Assembly (NCBI GenBank): GCA_037968815.1
Contig: JBBKWF010000013.1
Location: forward strand, 127,006-191,005
DNA: 64,000 bases
Direction: 5' to 3'
Origin: Pseudopedobacter sp037968815
Lineage (GTDB): Bacteria; Bacteroidota; Bacteroidia; Sphingobacteriales; Sphingobacteriaceae
The notes below the pieces were generated by a model that did no database searches, was not told the DNA's origin, and saw only the letters and a program-made list of their open reading frames with translations. Position numbers and translations under genes: made by a program. Below, piece after piece: positions 34,838-43,872 of the stretch; position 1 is the stretch's first letter, and each line of letters opens with the position of its first letter.

Positions 34838-36826
34838 TTAAACTTCCTTCTCCACCCAATTCCCGTCTGTTCGTATAATTTCAATCAGTTCATTTAAGGC
34901 ATCTTTTGAACTTACATTTTTCTTTACCACTTCTTTACTGCGGTATAAAGTGATTTTTCCCGGACCAGTTCCTACATAACCATAATCGGCATCAGCCATT
35001 TCACCCGGACCGTTTACAATACAGCCCATAATCCCAATCTTTACGCCTTTTAAATGGTCGGTTTTACTACGGATCATTTGAGTAGTTTCCTGCAAATCAA
35101 ACTGCGTACGCCCGCAGCTTGGACAACTGATATACTCTGTTTTTGAAATACGTGAACGGGTTGCTTGTAAAATACCGAACGATGTGGAAACCCTGAATTT
35201 GGTAGAAACCTGAGGGGCATCCAGCCAAACACCATCTCCTAAACCATCTAATAATAAAGCGCCTAAATCTGTTGCGCTATGTAATTGAGTTTTTAATTCT
35301 TTTTGATCCAAAGATTCAGAATCCTCAAAAGTATAAGAGCGTTTCACAATTACTGGGGTATCAATTCCTGCACTCATTAGCTTAAAAAAGAAAGCTCTTT
35401 GATCTGCCATACCGTGGTCTTCATTGGTTTCCAAAACAAAAACCAATGTTTTATCGAAAGGTAAAGAGGCAAAGTCATCTCCATCTAAATCTTTATTGCA
35501 AACGCGAACTAAGTTTAACGCTTTGTCTTTTTCCGTAGCGACCAAATATTCTTTAAGTGAAAATAACGGATGACAGTTAGTTTTGCTTTTCAGCGAAAGC
35601 CAAGTTTTATAATTATAAAGCTGTTTTAAGTTGCCAGGGAAATTAAACGAAGGTATTTCATTCCCCAAATAAGCAAAATCTATGGATTGGTCGCCCATAT
35701 TATACTTATCTAAAATTGGCGAATAATTATATCCGGCAGGAGCTAAAATCTGTGCATCTTTCAGGTTTTGATCAGATAAATCCAACACCACCCGCGGTAC
35801 TTGATGTCCGCCGATAAAGGTATTTAATTCTGCCGATGCTCTTTTGTTATATTCAAAAGGAGAAAAACCTTCCGGGATTTCGAAATCAAGATTTTCAACA
35901 GCTTCTGCCGAAGTAGATTTCCGTTGTTCATAACGTTGTGCTAAAGCTTCTGCTACGGGAATCTCAAACTCTGGTTCTTCCGTTAAAGAAACACGAATGG
36001 TATCTCCCAAGCCGTCTTCCAATAAGGTTCCAATTCCAACTGCCGATTTAATTCTGCCATCTTCACCATCGCCAGCCTCAGTTACACCTAAATGCAAAGG
36101 ATAATTCATTCCTTCGGCAACCATAGTTTGCACCAATAAACGGTAGGCCTGCACCATCACCTGAGTATTGCTAGACTTCATAGAAATCACCAGCTCATGG
36201 TAATCGAGTTCACGGCAAATCCTGATAAATTCCATCGCCGACTCTACCATTCCTTTCGGCGTATCACCATACCAGCTCATAATTCTATCAGAAAGCGAAC
36301 CGTGATTGGTGCCAATTCTCATGGCTGTTCCATTGGCTTTGCAGATTTCCACCAACGGAGAAAACTTCTTTTTTATCCTGGCCAGTTCTTTTTCATAAGC
36401 TTCTGGCGTATAATCTATTTCTTCAAATTTCTTTTTGTCAGCGTAATTCCCAGGGTTTACCCTTACTTTTTCTATCAACTTTGCAGCAAGTTCCGCCGCA
36501 TTCGGAGTAAAGTGAATATCGGCAACAATAGGGGTGTGATAACCTCTCTCTGCTAAGCCCTTTTTTATTTCGGCTAAGTTCTGTGCTTCCTTTATCGATG
36601 GTGCTGTAATCCTCACATATTCGCAACCTGCATCAATCATTCTAATGCTTTGCTCAATAGATGCTTCCGTATCCATGGTAAAAGCAGTGGTCATTGACTG
36701 TATACGGATAGGTTGCGTAGCACCCATTTTTATACCTCCAATATTTACCTCTTTGGTGATAAATCTGCTGTATTGTGTTAAAGAATTACAATATATCCCT
36801 TTCAAAGCGCTCGCTTTCTCGTCCAT
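34838..36826 (-). CDS. ispG: 4-hydroxy-3-methylbut-2-en-1-yl diphosphate synthase (long form)
   Basis: An iron-sulfur enzyme of the MEP isoprenoid pathway that makes HMBPP, and thus supplies precursors for the carotenoid genes further right. From the ATG at 36826 it is 662 residues. IspG of Bacteroidetes and plants is long because an extra domain splits the TIM barrel (about 30-290) from the 4Fe-4S domain. The cluster cysteines are in SCPSCGRTQFDLQE and MGCIVNGPGEMADADYGYVG. The frame reaches 36946, but MDEKASALKG at 36826 fits the family better than the basic extension. Confidence 0.94.
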   Translation of the reverse strand: MDEKASALKGIYCNSLTQYSRFITKEVNIGGIKMGATQPIRIQSMTTAFTMDTEASIEQSIRMIDAGCEYVRITAPSIKEAQNLAEIKKGLAERGYHTPIVADIHFTPNAAELAAKLIEKVRVNPGNYADKKKFEEIDYTPEAYEKELARIKKKFSPLVEICKANGTAMRIGTNHGSLSDRIMSWYGDTPKGMVESAMEFIRICRELDYHELVISMKSSNTQVMVQAYRLLVQTMVAEGMNYPLHLGVTEAGDGEDGRIKSAVGIGTLLEDGLGDTIRVSLTEEPEFEIPVAEALAQRYEQRKSTSAEAVENLDFEIPEGFSPFEYNKRASAELNTFIGGHQVPRVVLDLSDQNLKDAQILAPAGYNYSPILDKYNMGDQSIDFAYLGNEIPSFNFPGNLKQLYNYKTWLSLKSKTNCHPLFSLKEYLVATEKDKALNLVRVCNKDLDGDDFASLPFDKTLVFVLETNEDHGMADQRAFFFKLMSAGIDTPVIVKRSYTFEDSESLDQKELKTQLHSATDLGALLLDGLGDGVWLDAPQVSTKFRVSTSFGILQATRSRISKTEYISCPSCGRTQFDLQETTQMIRSKTDHLKGVKIGIMGCIVNGPGEMADADYGYVGTGPGKITLYRSKEVVKKNVSSKDALNELIEIIRTDGNWVEKEV

Positions 36827-36968
36827 TACAAAATATTTTTGGGTAAAAATAAGGCTTTTTCTTCTAAAATATTTGACGGATATGTGTTTAGGGGAAAAGG
36901 TGGGAGTGGCTAAGGTTTTGGGGAGGGATGATCTTCGGGTTTGCAAGAAGGATTTTTATTTGGATGTT

Positions 36969-37030
36969 CCCCGATGAAAAATCGGGGCGGGCTATACGTT
37001 ACAATCTTTTTGTGAAAAACAAAAAGGATT
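36969..37030. repeat. Double hairpin intergenic repeat
   Basis: CCCCGAT/ATCGGGG (36969-36987, loop GAAAA) is followed by AATCTTTTTGT against ACAAAAAGGATT (37003-37030, one bulge). The surrounding text (CTATACGTTACAATC, CACTGCTATCCCTAAC) looks like a member of a repeat family scattered through Pedobacter-type genomes; that family identity is from memory. No gene lies between 36827 and 37088. Confidence 0.55.
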
Positions 37031-37088
37031 TTCACTGCTATCCCTAACACAAATTGATTTTCAAGTTAAATCATTTGAAATTTAAAAA

Positions 37089-37264
37089 TCATTCCCACTT
37101 TGCGATAAGGTTTTTTACATCCTCGTGAGAAACAATATTCCCAACTTCAGTTTACTTCAAGCCCTTTTCAATTTTCTCATTAAACACTAATTTTTCAATA
37201 AGTAGCTCTAAGTCGAACTCCCTAGGCATTTCGTTGATTGCATCTATAGCATCAGTTTTTTCAT
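37089..37264 (-). pseudogene. Broken antitoxin gene (addiction-module type)
   Basis: Read on the minus strand with one base restored, the sequence gives MKKTDAIDAINEMPREFDLE and then LLIEKLVFNEKIEKGLK, a stop, and TEVGNIVSHEDVKNLIAKWE before a final stop. The pattern of an acidic helix (MPREFDLELLIEKL) followed by ISHEEVKxxxxKW is typical of small RelB/Phd-like antitoxins of Bacteroidetes. There are two lesions: an A6 run after the ATG where A7 would keep frame, and a TAA at 37152-37154 where a Gln codon is expected. No toxin gene follows. Confidence 0.7.
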
Positions 37265-37345
37265 GATATCTTTCTTACTAAAATAGAAAATTGCTAGGAT
37301 TTAAGAAAGAGAAAACTAAATGTCTAAATTGCAACAAAGAATAAA

Positions 37346-37741
37346 ATGAAAACCATCAACCGTAAAACAATCTTAATCTCCGCAGTTATTATTCTAATTG
37401 GAATAATGATTTATAATAGCCTTTCGCAACCTGGAATAAAAGATTTAAATACAGATTTTAAAGAAATAAGTTTTGTACGAAATGAACAAAATGATGGACC
37501 AATTTTAAGAGCTTATGTGGTTACAGTTGATTCCATCAATTTTGCAGATTTTAAAACTTATGGCGACTTTATGCCACACAATAAATACGGAAATACTAAG
37601 GTTTACTTTTTTGCTCAAGAGAAATCTTTTCCAACTTCCGTAAGTTTAATCAAACCCTTTTTTACCGAACAATTTGAAAAACTTTGTTTGGCGGTTTACG
37701 AGAAAAACGGAATGGGAGAAGTAGTTGTCAATAAATTTTGA
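37346..37741 (+). CDS. Hypothetical membrane-anchored protein
   Basis: A 131-residue protein with one N-terminal transmembrane helix (TILISAVIILIGIMIYN, residues 8-24) and a small soluble domain with beta character (ILRAYVVTVDSINFADFKTYG). The domain probably faces the periplasm. No family is recognised. It precedes the higBA pair by 83 bp and has its own frame without overlap, so co-transcription is unclear. Confidence 0.6.
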   Translation: MKTINRKTILISAVIILIGIMIYNSLSQPGIKDLNTDFKEISFVRNEQNDGPILRAYVVTVDSINFADFKTYGDFMPHNKYGNTKVYFFAQEKSFPTSVSLIKPFFTEQFEKLCLAVYEKNGMGEVVVNKF

Positions 37742-37774
37742 TTCGGAAATAATCGACATTGTAAACTAAAAAAT

Positions 37775-37806
37775 AAGTTCTCAAATCAAGAACTTTTGTA
37801 TCTTTG
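37775..37806 (+). promoter_or_regulatory. higBA promoter with operator palindrome
   Basis: AAGTTCT (37775-37781) and AGAACTT (37789-37795) form a perfect 7-bp inverted repeat around a 7-base centre. Immediately after comes TATCTTTG (37799-37806), a match to the Bacteroidetes -7 box. HigA antitoxins usually bind such a palindrome to repress their own operon. The higB ATG lies 18 bp further on. Confidence 0.7.
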
Positions 37807-37824
37807 TGTGAATATTAAATTTTA

Positions 37825-38121
37825 ATGGAAAGAATTTTTGCGAAAAGTACATTGAGAACGTATTGGGAAAAACATCCAGAAGTTGAACAATATCTTAAAA
37901 CTTGGTACGATACTGCAATGAACTCTGACTGGAAAAGCCCTGCTGATGTTAAGCAGACTTATGCAAATGCAAGTATTCTAAAAGAGAGTAGAGTCGTATT
38001 CAATATTAAAGGAAATTCTCATAGGCTTATTGCAAAATTCAATTTCGAAAAGCGATGGGTGTTTATCAGATTTGTTGGTAGCCATTCTGAATATGATAAA
38101 ATTAATGCAAACGATATTTAA
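37825..38121 (+). CDS. higB: HigB family type II toxin
   Basis: A 98-residue RelE-superfamily mRNA interferase. Typical HigB features are VKQTYANASIL near the middle, the strand VVFNIKGNSHRLIAKFNF, and VFIRFVGSHSEYDKI at the C-terminus with the conserved HxxYDKI ending. It should cleave mRNA on the ribosome unless held by the antitoxin encoded 7 bases downstream. The toxin-first order is normal for higBA. Confidence 0.92.
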   Translation: MERIFAKSTLRTYWEKHPEVEQYLKTWYDTAMNSDWKSPADVKQTYANASILKESRVVFNIKGNSHRLIAKFNFEKRWVFIRFVGSHSEYDKINANDI

Positions 38122-38128
38122 AATTAAG

Positions 38129-38500
38129 ATGATTATAAAACCTATCAAAAACGAAGCTGATTATAGATCTGCTTTGCAGAGACTAGAAATTATATTTGAT
38201 GCGAAAGTAGGGACTGCGGAAAGTGATGAAGCAGATATTTTGGGATTAATGGTTGACGAGTTTGAGAACAAAAATTATTTTATTGGTTCGCCAGATCCTA
38301 TAGAAGCAATCAAAATTAGAATGGAAGAAATGCAACTTAAGCAAGTTGACCTTATTCCGGAAATTGGAGGTAAGAGCAGAGTTTCAGAAGTACTAAACAG
38401 GAAACGCAAATTAACTGTTGAAATGATTCGTAACCTAACCGCTAAATTGAATTTGTCTCCTTCGTTATTGATTCACGATTATAAACTAACGGGTAGTTAA
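38129..38500 (+). CDS. higA: HigA family antitoxin
   Basis: A 123-residue antitoxin with an N-terminal toxin-binding part (MIIKPIKNEADYRSALQRLE) and a C-terminal HTH_XRE domain (IRMEEMQLKQVDLIPEIGGK, SRVSEVLNRKRKL). The frame can be read back to 38030 within higB, but the ATG at 38129 gives the usual HigA N-terminus, 7 bases after the higB stop. It probably represses the pair through the palindrome at 37775-37795. A decayed relative occurs at 54128-54350. Confidence 0.9.
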   Translation: MIIKPIKNEADYRSALQRLEIIFDAKVGTAESDEADILGLMVDEFENKNYFIGSPDPIEAIKIRMEEMQLKQVDLIPEIGGKSRVSEVLNRKRKLTVEMIRNLTAKLNLSPSLLIHDYKLTGS

Positions 38501-38509
38501 TTAGAAAAA

Positions 38510-40150
38510 CTATTGTCGCTTTGTTTTTTGCTTCCGCCTAACAAACCATATCAAAACTGAATAAAGCACACTCAAAATCCCAATTACCAAAAACGGATAT
38601 ACAATCCAATCTTGATGTTTGGTGTAAAAAGTGAGTTCAGAGTTTAGGTTGATATCCTGTTTAATTACCGCTTCTTTCCACCATTTTGTTTCTTGCACCA
38701 CATCGCCACGCTGATTGATGAAAGCAGAAATCCCAGTATTAGCAGAACGAGCTACCCAACGTCGGTTTTCAATAGCTCTTAAGCGGGCGTAGTCCAAATG
38801 TTGGTCTTTACCAGATGTGTTTCCCCACCAGCCGTCATTGGTGATGATGGCAATAAATTGCGCTTCTTTATTAACGGATTTCGCAACCCAATCACCCCAT
38901 ATAGATTCATAGCAAATTGCTGGAACCACACCAATTCCGCTAGAAGCATATAAGTTACTTGGTTCCGCTTGCGAGCCATAACCACCAGTTGTGCCTCCAA
39001 ATTCTTTAAAAAGCGGACTTAAAATGTTTAGTAGAAAAGGAAAAGGCATTTTTTCTACACCCGGAACCAATTTCGATTTATGGTAAAACTGTAATTTTGA
39101 TGAGTTTTCAATCGCTACAGCGGTATTAAAGCTGTCCCAATAAATATTGCTTTGCTTATCAAATCTGGCAGATTCAGTTTTTTTGTCCTGATAAACTAAA
39201 TACGTTTCTGCGCCAGTAATAACCGTCGCGTTTCTAAAACTATCCAAAAAATGACTGATAGTGTTAAAATTGCGACTGTTTAAAAATTCACTTTCATCGC
39301 TATAACCAATTAAAGCAGTCTCTGGCCAAATGAAAAACTCGGTGTTTACCTGCCCTTTTTCTTTGCTTAGTTTAATTAACTTTTCTAATTGTTCTTCCGC
39401 AGTATAAGTGAAATTTTTGCCATATGGGTCAATATTTGGCTGTACCACCACCACATCAGATGGATTTATTTCTTCCTCGTAATTGCTGTAGATAAATAAG
39501 GAAATGCTTATCGGAATTACAATCCAAGCAACTAAACCAATTAGTGTGAGGTTTGATTTTCGTTTACTCGCAGTATTTAACTTTCCATCTCTCCGCAGAT
39601 TCCAGAAACGAAACACTAAAATATTACTCACTAAAATCCATAATGTGCCTCCATAAACGCCAGTGTATTCATACCACTGAATCAATTGTGTAGAAGTAGA
39701 AAAGCCGTTCCCAAGCGTCATCCAAGGGAATTTTAAATCCCAAGTCTGGTGTAAATATTCGTAGCTTATCCATAAACCAATTAAGCATAAGTCAGCCAAA
39801 AAAGGTTTGGTCTTATTGGCAATTTTTCGGTAAAACCAAAAACATAATGTCATTAAAAATGCGCCTAACCCAAAAGGAATTAAAGACAAAAGACAAGCGA
39901 TAAATGTTGGCATTACCGCATTTAGTGAGTTGAAAACCCAATATATGGAGGCGGTATTCCAAACTAAAAATGTTAAGCCGGCAGTTAAGAATATAGGTTT
40001 TTTAGTTCTTTCACTTTCCGCTAACTCTTGCAAAGCAATCATCAAAGGGACTAATGCGAACAACAAAATAACGGAAGTGTAAGGGATAGGTGGCCAAGCC
40101 AACCAAAGTAAAAAGCTAGAAAGTAAAGCCAGCCAAATATGTCTTTTCAT
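38510..40150 (-). CDS. lnt: Apolipoprotein N-acyltransferase
   Basis: An inner-membrane enzyme that adds the third acyl chain to lipoproteins. The 546-residue protein has about seven transmembrane helices in the N-terminal 220 residues and one at the C-terminus. The nitrilase-type catalytic domain lies between them, with Glu in WPETALIGY, Lys in HKSKLVPGVEKMP and Cys in AICYESIWGD. Its start overlaps the rsmI stop by one base (TAATG), so the two genes are coupled. Confidence 0.93.
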   Translation of the reverse strand: MKRHIWLALLSSFLLWLAWPPIPYTSVILLFALVPLMIALQELAESERTKKPIFLTAGLTFLVWNTASIYWVFNSLNAVMPTFIACLLSLIPFGLGAFLMTLCFWFYRKIANKTKPFLADLCLIGLWISYEYLHQTWDLKFPWMTLGNGFSTSTQLIQWYEYTGVYGGTLWILVSNILVFRFWNLRRDGKLNTASKRKSNLTLIGLVAWIVIPISISLFIYSNYEEEINPSDVVVVQPNIDPYGKNFTYTAEEQLEKLIKLSKEKGQVNTEFFIWPETALIGYSDESEFLNSRNFNTISHFLDSFRNATVITGAETYLVYQDKKTESARFDKQSNIYWDSFNTAVAIENSSKLQFYHKSKLVPGVEKMPFPFLLNILSPLFKEFGGTTGGYGSQAEPSNLYASSGIGVVPAICYESIWGDWVAKSVNKEAQFIAIITNDGWWGNTSGKDQHLDYARLRAIENRRWVARSANTGISAFINQRGDVVQETKWWKEAVIKQDINLNSELTFYTKHQDWIVYPFLVIGILSVLYSVLIWFVRRKQKTKRQ

Positions 40151-40860
40151 TACTTATAATATTTTTCGTCTTTTTTTGGAGCAGGTTTCTCGCTTCCAGC
40201 AACCACAATTACAAACTCACCTTTAAGTATGTTTTCTTCAAAATGCGTTTTAATTTCTGTTAACGTTCCTCTCACATTTTCTTCAAACATTTTTGTTAAT
40301 TCACGAGAAATTGAAGCCTGTCTTTCCGCTCCATAGTACTCGATAAACTCTTCCAAAGTTTTTAATAAACGATGTGGCGACTCATAAAAAATCATGGTAC
40401 GTTGTTCGTAAATCAGTTCTTTTAAGCGTGTTTGCCGACCTTTTTTTACTGGTAAAAAACCCTCAAAAGTAAACCTATCATTGGGTAAGCCTGAGTTTAC
40501 CAAAGCGGGTACGAATGCAGTTGCTCCGGGTAAACACTCTATGGGTAAATCATGTTTTAAAACTTCACGAACCAGCAAAAAACCTGGGTCAGATATTGCA
40601 GGAGTACCTGCATCAGAAATTAATGCAATATTTTTCCCTTCTTTTAAAAACTTCACAATCTCGGCAACAGCCTTATGTTCATTATGTTGGTGATGGGCAA
40701 AAACCTTTTGGTCTATTTCAAAATGTTTAAGCATTGGCGCAGAGGTTCGGGTATCTTCAGCTAAAATCAAATCCACCTCTTTTAAAATGCGTAAAGCCCT
40801 TAAAGTAATATCTTCTAAATTGCCAATTGGCGTAGGTACCAAGTAAAGTTTGCCGTTCAT
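40150..40860 (-). CDS. rsmI: 16S rRNA 2'-O-ribose C1402 methyltransferase
   Basis: A 236-residue SPOUT-unrelated tetrapyrrole-methylase-fold enzyme that methylates the ribose of C1402 in 16S rRNA. Family motifs are LYLVPTPIGNLEDITLRAL at the N-terminus, EDTRTSAPMLKHF, ISDAGTPAISDPGFLLV and the MIFYESPHRLLKTL segment. The family is usually about 280 residues; this shorter form lacks the last C-terminal region, as in many Bacteroidetes. It is directly upstream of lnt. Confidence 0.93.
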   Translation of the reverse strand: MNGKLYLVPTPIGNLEDITLRALRILKEVDLILAEDTRTSAPMLKHFEIDQKVFAHHQHNEHKAVAEIVKFLKEGKNIALISDAGTPAISDPGFLLVREVLKHDLPIECLPGATAFVPALVNSGLPNDRFTFEGFLPVKKGRQTRLKELIYEQRTMIFYESPHRLLKTLEEFIEYYGAERQASISRELTKMFEENVRGTLTEIKTHFEENILKGEFVIVVAGSEKPAPKKDEKYYK

Positions 40861-40901
40861 AACATCAAATTTATCTTTTCAATTTTATAATTATTGGGTC
40901 T

Positions 40902-40937
40902 GCAATACGCAATACTAATTACGCAATACTATATTTG
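40902..40937 (+). promoter_or_regulatory. serS promoter region with short direct repeats
   Basis: GCAATAC occurs three times in about 32 bases (first at 40902), twice as ACGCAATACTA. The last copy runs into TATATTTG, a perfect Bacteroidetes -7 box about 15 bases before the serS ATG. No TTTG sits at the expected -33 distance. No T-box leader is visible. Confidence 0.55.
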
Positions 40938-40952
40938 TAAAAAATTAAAAAG

Positions 40953-42224
40953 ATGCTGCAAGTTAGTTATATCCGCGAAAATAAAGAGGAAGTTTTAGAG
41001 CGATTAGCCGTAAAGAATTTCAATCAACCAGAATTAGTTGACCAGATTATCCAGTTAGATGATCAACGTAAAAGTACCCAAGCACAAGCAGATGAGCTTC
41101 TAGCAAAGGGAAATTCGGCCGCTAAGCAAATTGGCGAGTTGATGCGTAACGGAAAGAAAGACGAAGCGGAAGTAATTAAAGCAGAAACATCAAAATCTAA
41201 GGAAGGCGTAAAAGCCTTGCAAGAAGAGTTAAGTGAAATTGAGAACGAACTGCAACAAAAGTTGGTGATTTTGCCAAATCTACCTCACAGTAGTGTTCCA
41301 AAAGGAAAAACTCCTGAAGAAAATGAGGTGGTTTTAAGTAATGGCGATTTGCCAACTTTGCCAAAAAATGCTTTGCCACATTGGGAATTGGCTGCAAAAT
41401 ATAACCTGATTGATTTTGAATTAGGAGTAAAAATTACGGGAGCTGGTTTTCCTGTTTATAAAGGGAAAGGTGCTAAAATGCAAAGAGCATTAATCAATTT
41501 CTTTTTGGCAGAAGCTGAAAAAGCAGGTTATGATGAAATGATGGTGCCTCTTTTAGTAAACGAAGCTTCTGGTTTTGGAACAGGGCAATTGCCGGATAAA
41601 GAAGGGCAAATGTACCACGTTGGAATTGATAACTTATATCTAATCCCAACTGCGGAAGTTCCGGTGACCAACCTTTACCGCGATGTAATTTTAAAGGAAG
41701 ATGAATTACCAGTTAAAAACTGTGGGTATACGCCATGTTTCCGTCGCGAAGCAGGTTCTTATGGTGCACATGTACGTGGCTTAAACCGTTTACACCAGTT
41801 TGATAAGGTTGAAATTGTACAGATTGTTCATCCAGATCAATCTTATGAAGTTTTAGAGCAAATGAGCCTTCATGTTCAAAGTCTATTACAGAAATTAGGT
41901 TTGCAATACCGTGTTTTAAGATTGTGTGGTGGCGATATGGGCTTTACTTCTGCCTTGACTTATGATATGGAAGTCTACAGCGCTGCACAAGAGCGTTGGT
42001 TAGAGGTTTCTTCTGTTTCTAACTTTGAAACCTTCCAGAGCAACCGCTTAAAATTGCGCTATAAAGGAAAAGAGGGTAAATCACAATTGCCACATACACT
42101 AAATGGAAGTGCTTTGGCTTTACCACGTATTTTAGCTTCTATTTTAGAGAATTACCAAACTGAAGACGGTATAAAAGTGCCGGAATGTTTGGTGCCGTTT
42201 ACTGGGTTTGATTTTATAGGGTAG
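40953..42224 (+). CDS. serS: Seryl-tRNA synthetase
   Basis: Charges tRNA-Ser. The 423-residue class II synthetase has the N-terminal coiled-coil arm (about 30-105), motif 2 within FRREAGSYGAHVRGLNRLHQ, and motif 3 in NGSALALPRILASILENYQ. The TAEVPVTNLYRD serine-site segment is present. Length and order are normal. It is a single-gene unit divergent from rsmI-lnt. Confidence 0.97.
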   Translation: MLQVSYIRENKEEVLERLAVKNFNQPELVDQIIQLDDQRKSTQAQADELLAKGNSAAKQIGELMRNGKKDEAEVIKAETSKSKEGVKALQEELSEIENELQQKLVILPNLPHSSVPKGKTPEENEVVLSNGDLPTLPKNALPHWELAAKYNLIDFELGVKITGAGFPVYKGKGAKMQRALINFFLAEAEKAGYDEMMVPLLVNEASGFGTGQLPDKEGQMYHVGIDNLYLIPTAEVPVTNLYRDVILKEDELPVKNCGYTPCFRREAGSYGAHVRGLNRLHQFDKVEIVQIVHPDQSYEVLEQMSLHVQSLLQKLGLQYRVLRLCGGDMGFTSALTYDMEVYSAAQERWLEVSSVSNFETFQSNRLKLRYKGKEGKSQLPHTLNGSALALPRILASILENYQTEDGIKVPECLVPFTGFDFIG

Positions 42225-42266
42225 GTAAAAGTAAAGCTCTCGAAAAGCACAAAAAACATAATATTG

Positions 42267-43067
42267 ATGAAATCGATAACTCTAATTTTACTGCTAATTT
42301 TCAACCTTGCTACTGCGGAAGCGGCAAAGAATGCGATTGTCAAAGCAAATGTTGTGAGAGGTGAAAGCTTTGTGACAGCAAATACAAGTCCTGAAGAAAT
42401 AGAAAGCATTTTCAAGGATGCTTTAGCTAGAAAGGGATTTCAGGTAGTAGAAGAAATCCGATCTGATGGTGATATTTTCTACGGTGACATATTTGTTTTT
42501 CAATTTCCGGCTGACTTCCCTACAGTTTCGATAACTATAAGAACAGAAAGCGGGATACATTTTATTGATAAAGAAAGTGTGAAATTTTTTGGAGATAGAA
42601 ATGCTGCAAACCTGAAACTAGCTTTAAAACTAGCAGAAAGGTTGCCGACTGATATTGACCCAACGACATTTTATGAAGTTAAATGGAATGATTTATTGGG
42701 AAATAGCCGAATAAGTGCAATAGGGTTGACTTCAAGTGCAATAACAAAGGGATATAGAACTAACTATTCTTCCAAAATAGATTGGTTAGATAATGAAGCT
42801 CCTAACTTTATTATACCGGATGAATTTGATAATTATTTTGCATTTTCTTCAAACTATCAAGGTATTAGAAAGCGCTTGAAAGGAAAGGAAATAACCCTAC
42901 GGCTTAAGATAAATCAGAAAGCAAGATTTGAACTTTTAGATATTGATTCATTAATAAACTTAAACGATAAGCAAAAAAACATGTTAAAGGAATTTGTTAA
43001 TGGCTTTCCCCTTTGGGCAATTAGAGACCAGATTGGTAACATCGAAATGAAATTAGGAATTAAATAA
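42267..43067 (+). CDS. Hypothetical secreted protein
   Basis: A 266-residue protein with a signal peptide (MKSITLILLLIFNLATAEAA). The mature part has a short alpha/beta region (EEIESIFKDALARKGFQVVE, then VFQFPADFPTVSITIRTESG) followed by a longer region without known motifs. A TTG start three bases upstream is possible, but the ATG at 42267 is preferred. No family is recognised. It is probably periplasmic or in the outer envelope. Confidence 0.6.
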   Translation: MKSITLILLLIFNLATAEAAKNAIVKANVVRGESFVTANTSPEEIESIFKDALARKGFQVVEEIRSDGDIFYGDIFVFQFPADFPTVSITIRTESGIHFIDKESVKFFGDRNAANLKLALKLAERLPTDIDPTTFYEVKWNDLLGNSRISAIGLTSSAITKGYRTNYSSKIDWLDNEAPNFIIPDEFDNYFAFSSNYQGIRKRLKGKEITLRLKINQKARFELLDIDSLINLNDKQKNMLKEFVNGFPLWAIRDQIGNIEMKLGIK

Positions 43068-43087
43068 AGTATCTCGTCCTCGTCCAA

Positions 43088-43115
43088 GCAGAGTCTCCTT
43101 TTTCAGGGACTCTGC
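43088..43115. other. Hairpin at a convergent gene junction
   Basis: GCAGAGTC pairs with GACTCTGC, with two more G-C pairs inside after a bulge. It overlaps the last codons of the methyltransferase gene on the minus strand and lies 21 bases after the plus-strand stop at 43067. There is no U-run, so it may act only as a stabilising or weak terminating structure. Confidence 0.45.
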
Positions 43116-43849
43116 GATATTTCTCCATTCACCACCAAACTAGTCACCATAAGCGAAGGAACAATCTTCCCGTCAAAACCTTCATCATCTTTAGCGTAAG
43201 ACAAAATAGCTTTACATTTCAAATTAAAAGGCGGAGCCTCTAAAAAAACGCCTGATGTTTGAATATTTTGCAACCGGATGTAGCCCCCCGCACTTTTATC
43301 TCCATTCAAAACCTCAGGGTTTACAGGTACATGTTCGGTGATCATCACATATTTAAATTTTTTAGTTTTCTGTAAGATCTGAGAAATTTGAGCATTACTC
43401 AGGTGTTGTAAAACCTGCCTAATCACACACAAATCTGCATTCGGGAATGGTTCGCTTGTTATCGCGTCTAAATGGTTGAAATTGGTTTGCTTGTCTCCAT
43501 GCTTTTCTTGCAGATGTACAATCAAATCGGCCACTACATCTGCTCCAGTATAAACAACCGCAGAATTTGCCAATACTTTCTCCATTATTGAAAAATCGCC
43601 ACAGCCAATCTCAAACACAGATTTAACATTGTGTTCTGTTATAAAGTCGGTTAAAGTGTCAATATATTTTTCGGTGTTAACGTCATGCGTACCCGTTCCA
43701 GAAAAATATTGAGCATCTTCTGTTTTGCCCCAATAATTTTTTTTATAGATTTCTGTAAAAACCTGTTCGGCAGATTTGTTTCTATTCTTGAAAGTCGCAT
43801 AACGGTGCATCCAACTTTTCGGGATCAAGCTTTTTAAAAACCTTTTCAC
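43103..43849 (-). CDS. Class I SAM-dependent methyltransferase
   Basis: A 248-residue protein. SAM-binding motif I is SVFEIGCGDFSIMEKVL near residue 77, followed by VYTGADVVADLI and LCVIRQVLQHLSNAQI, which are motifs of small-molecule methyltransferases. It begins with GTG. The start MKRFLKSLIPKSW is basic. It lies 23 bases after the kinase-like hypothetical gene on the same strand as crtI, so it may belong to the carotenoid operon, but no substrate can be named. Confidence 0.78.
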   Translation of the reverse strand: MKRFLKSLIPKSWMHRYATFKNRNKSAEQVFTEIYKKNYWGKTEDAQYFSGTGTHDVNTEKYIDTLTDFITEHNVKSVFEIGCGDFSIMEKVLANSAVVYTGADVVADLIVHLQEKHGDKQTNFNHLDAITSEPFPNADLCVIRQVLQHLSNAQISQILQKTKKFKYVMITEHVPVNPEVLNGDKSAGGYIRLQNIQTSGVFLEAPPFNLKCKAILSYAKDDEGFDGKIVPSLMVTSLVVNGEISQSP

Positions 43850-43872
43850 TTCAATCTGCTTTTAGCAAAACG

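Noticed and set aside
43088..43115. Strong bidirectional terminator between the hypothetical gene and methyltransferase
   Set aside because: The stem is good but neither side has a U-run, and it overlaps coding sequence, so only a hairpin is reported.
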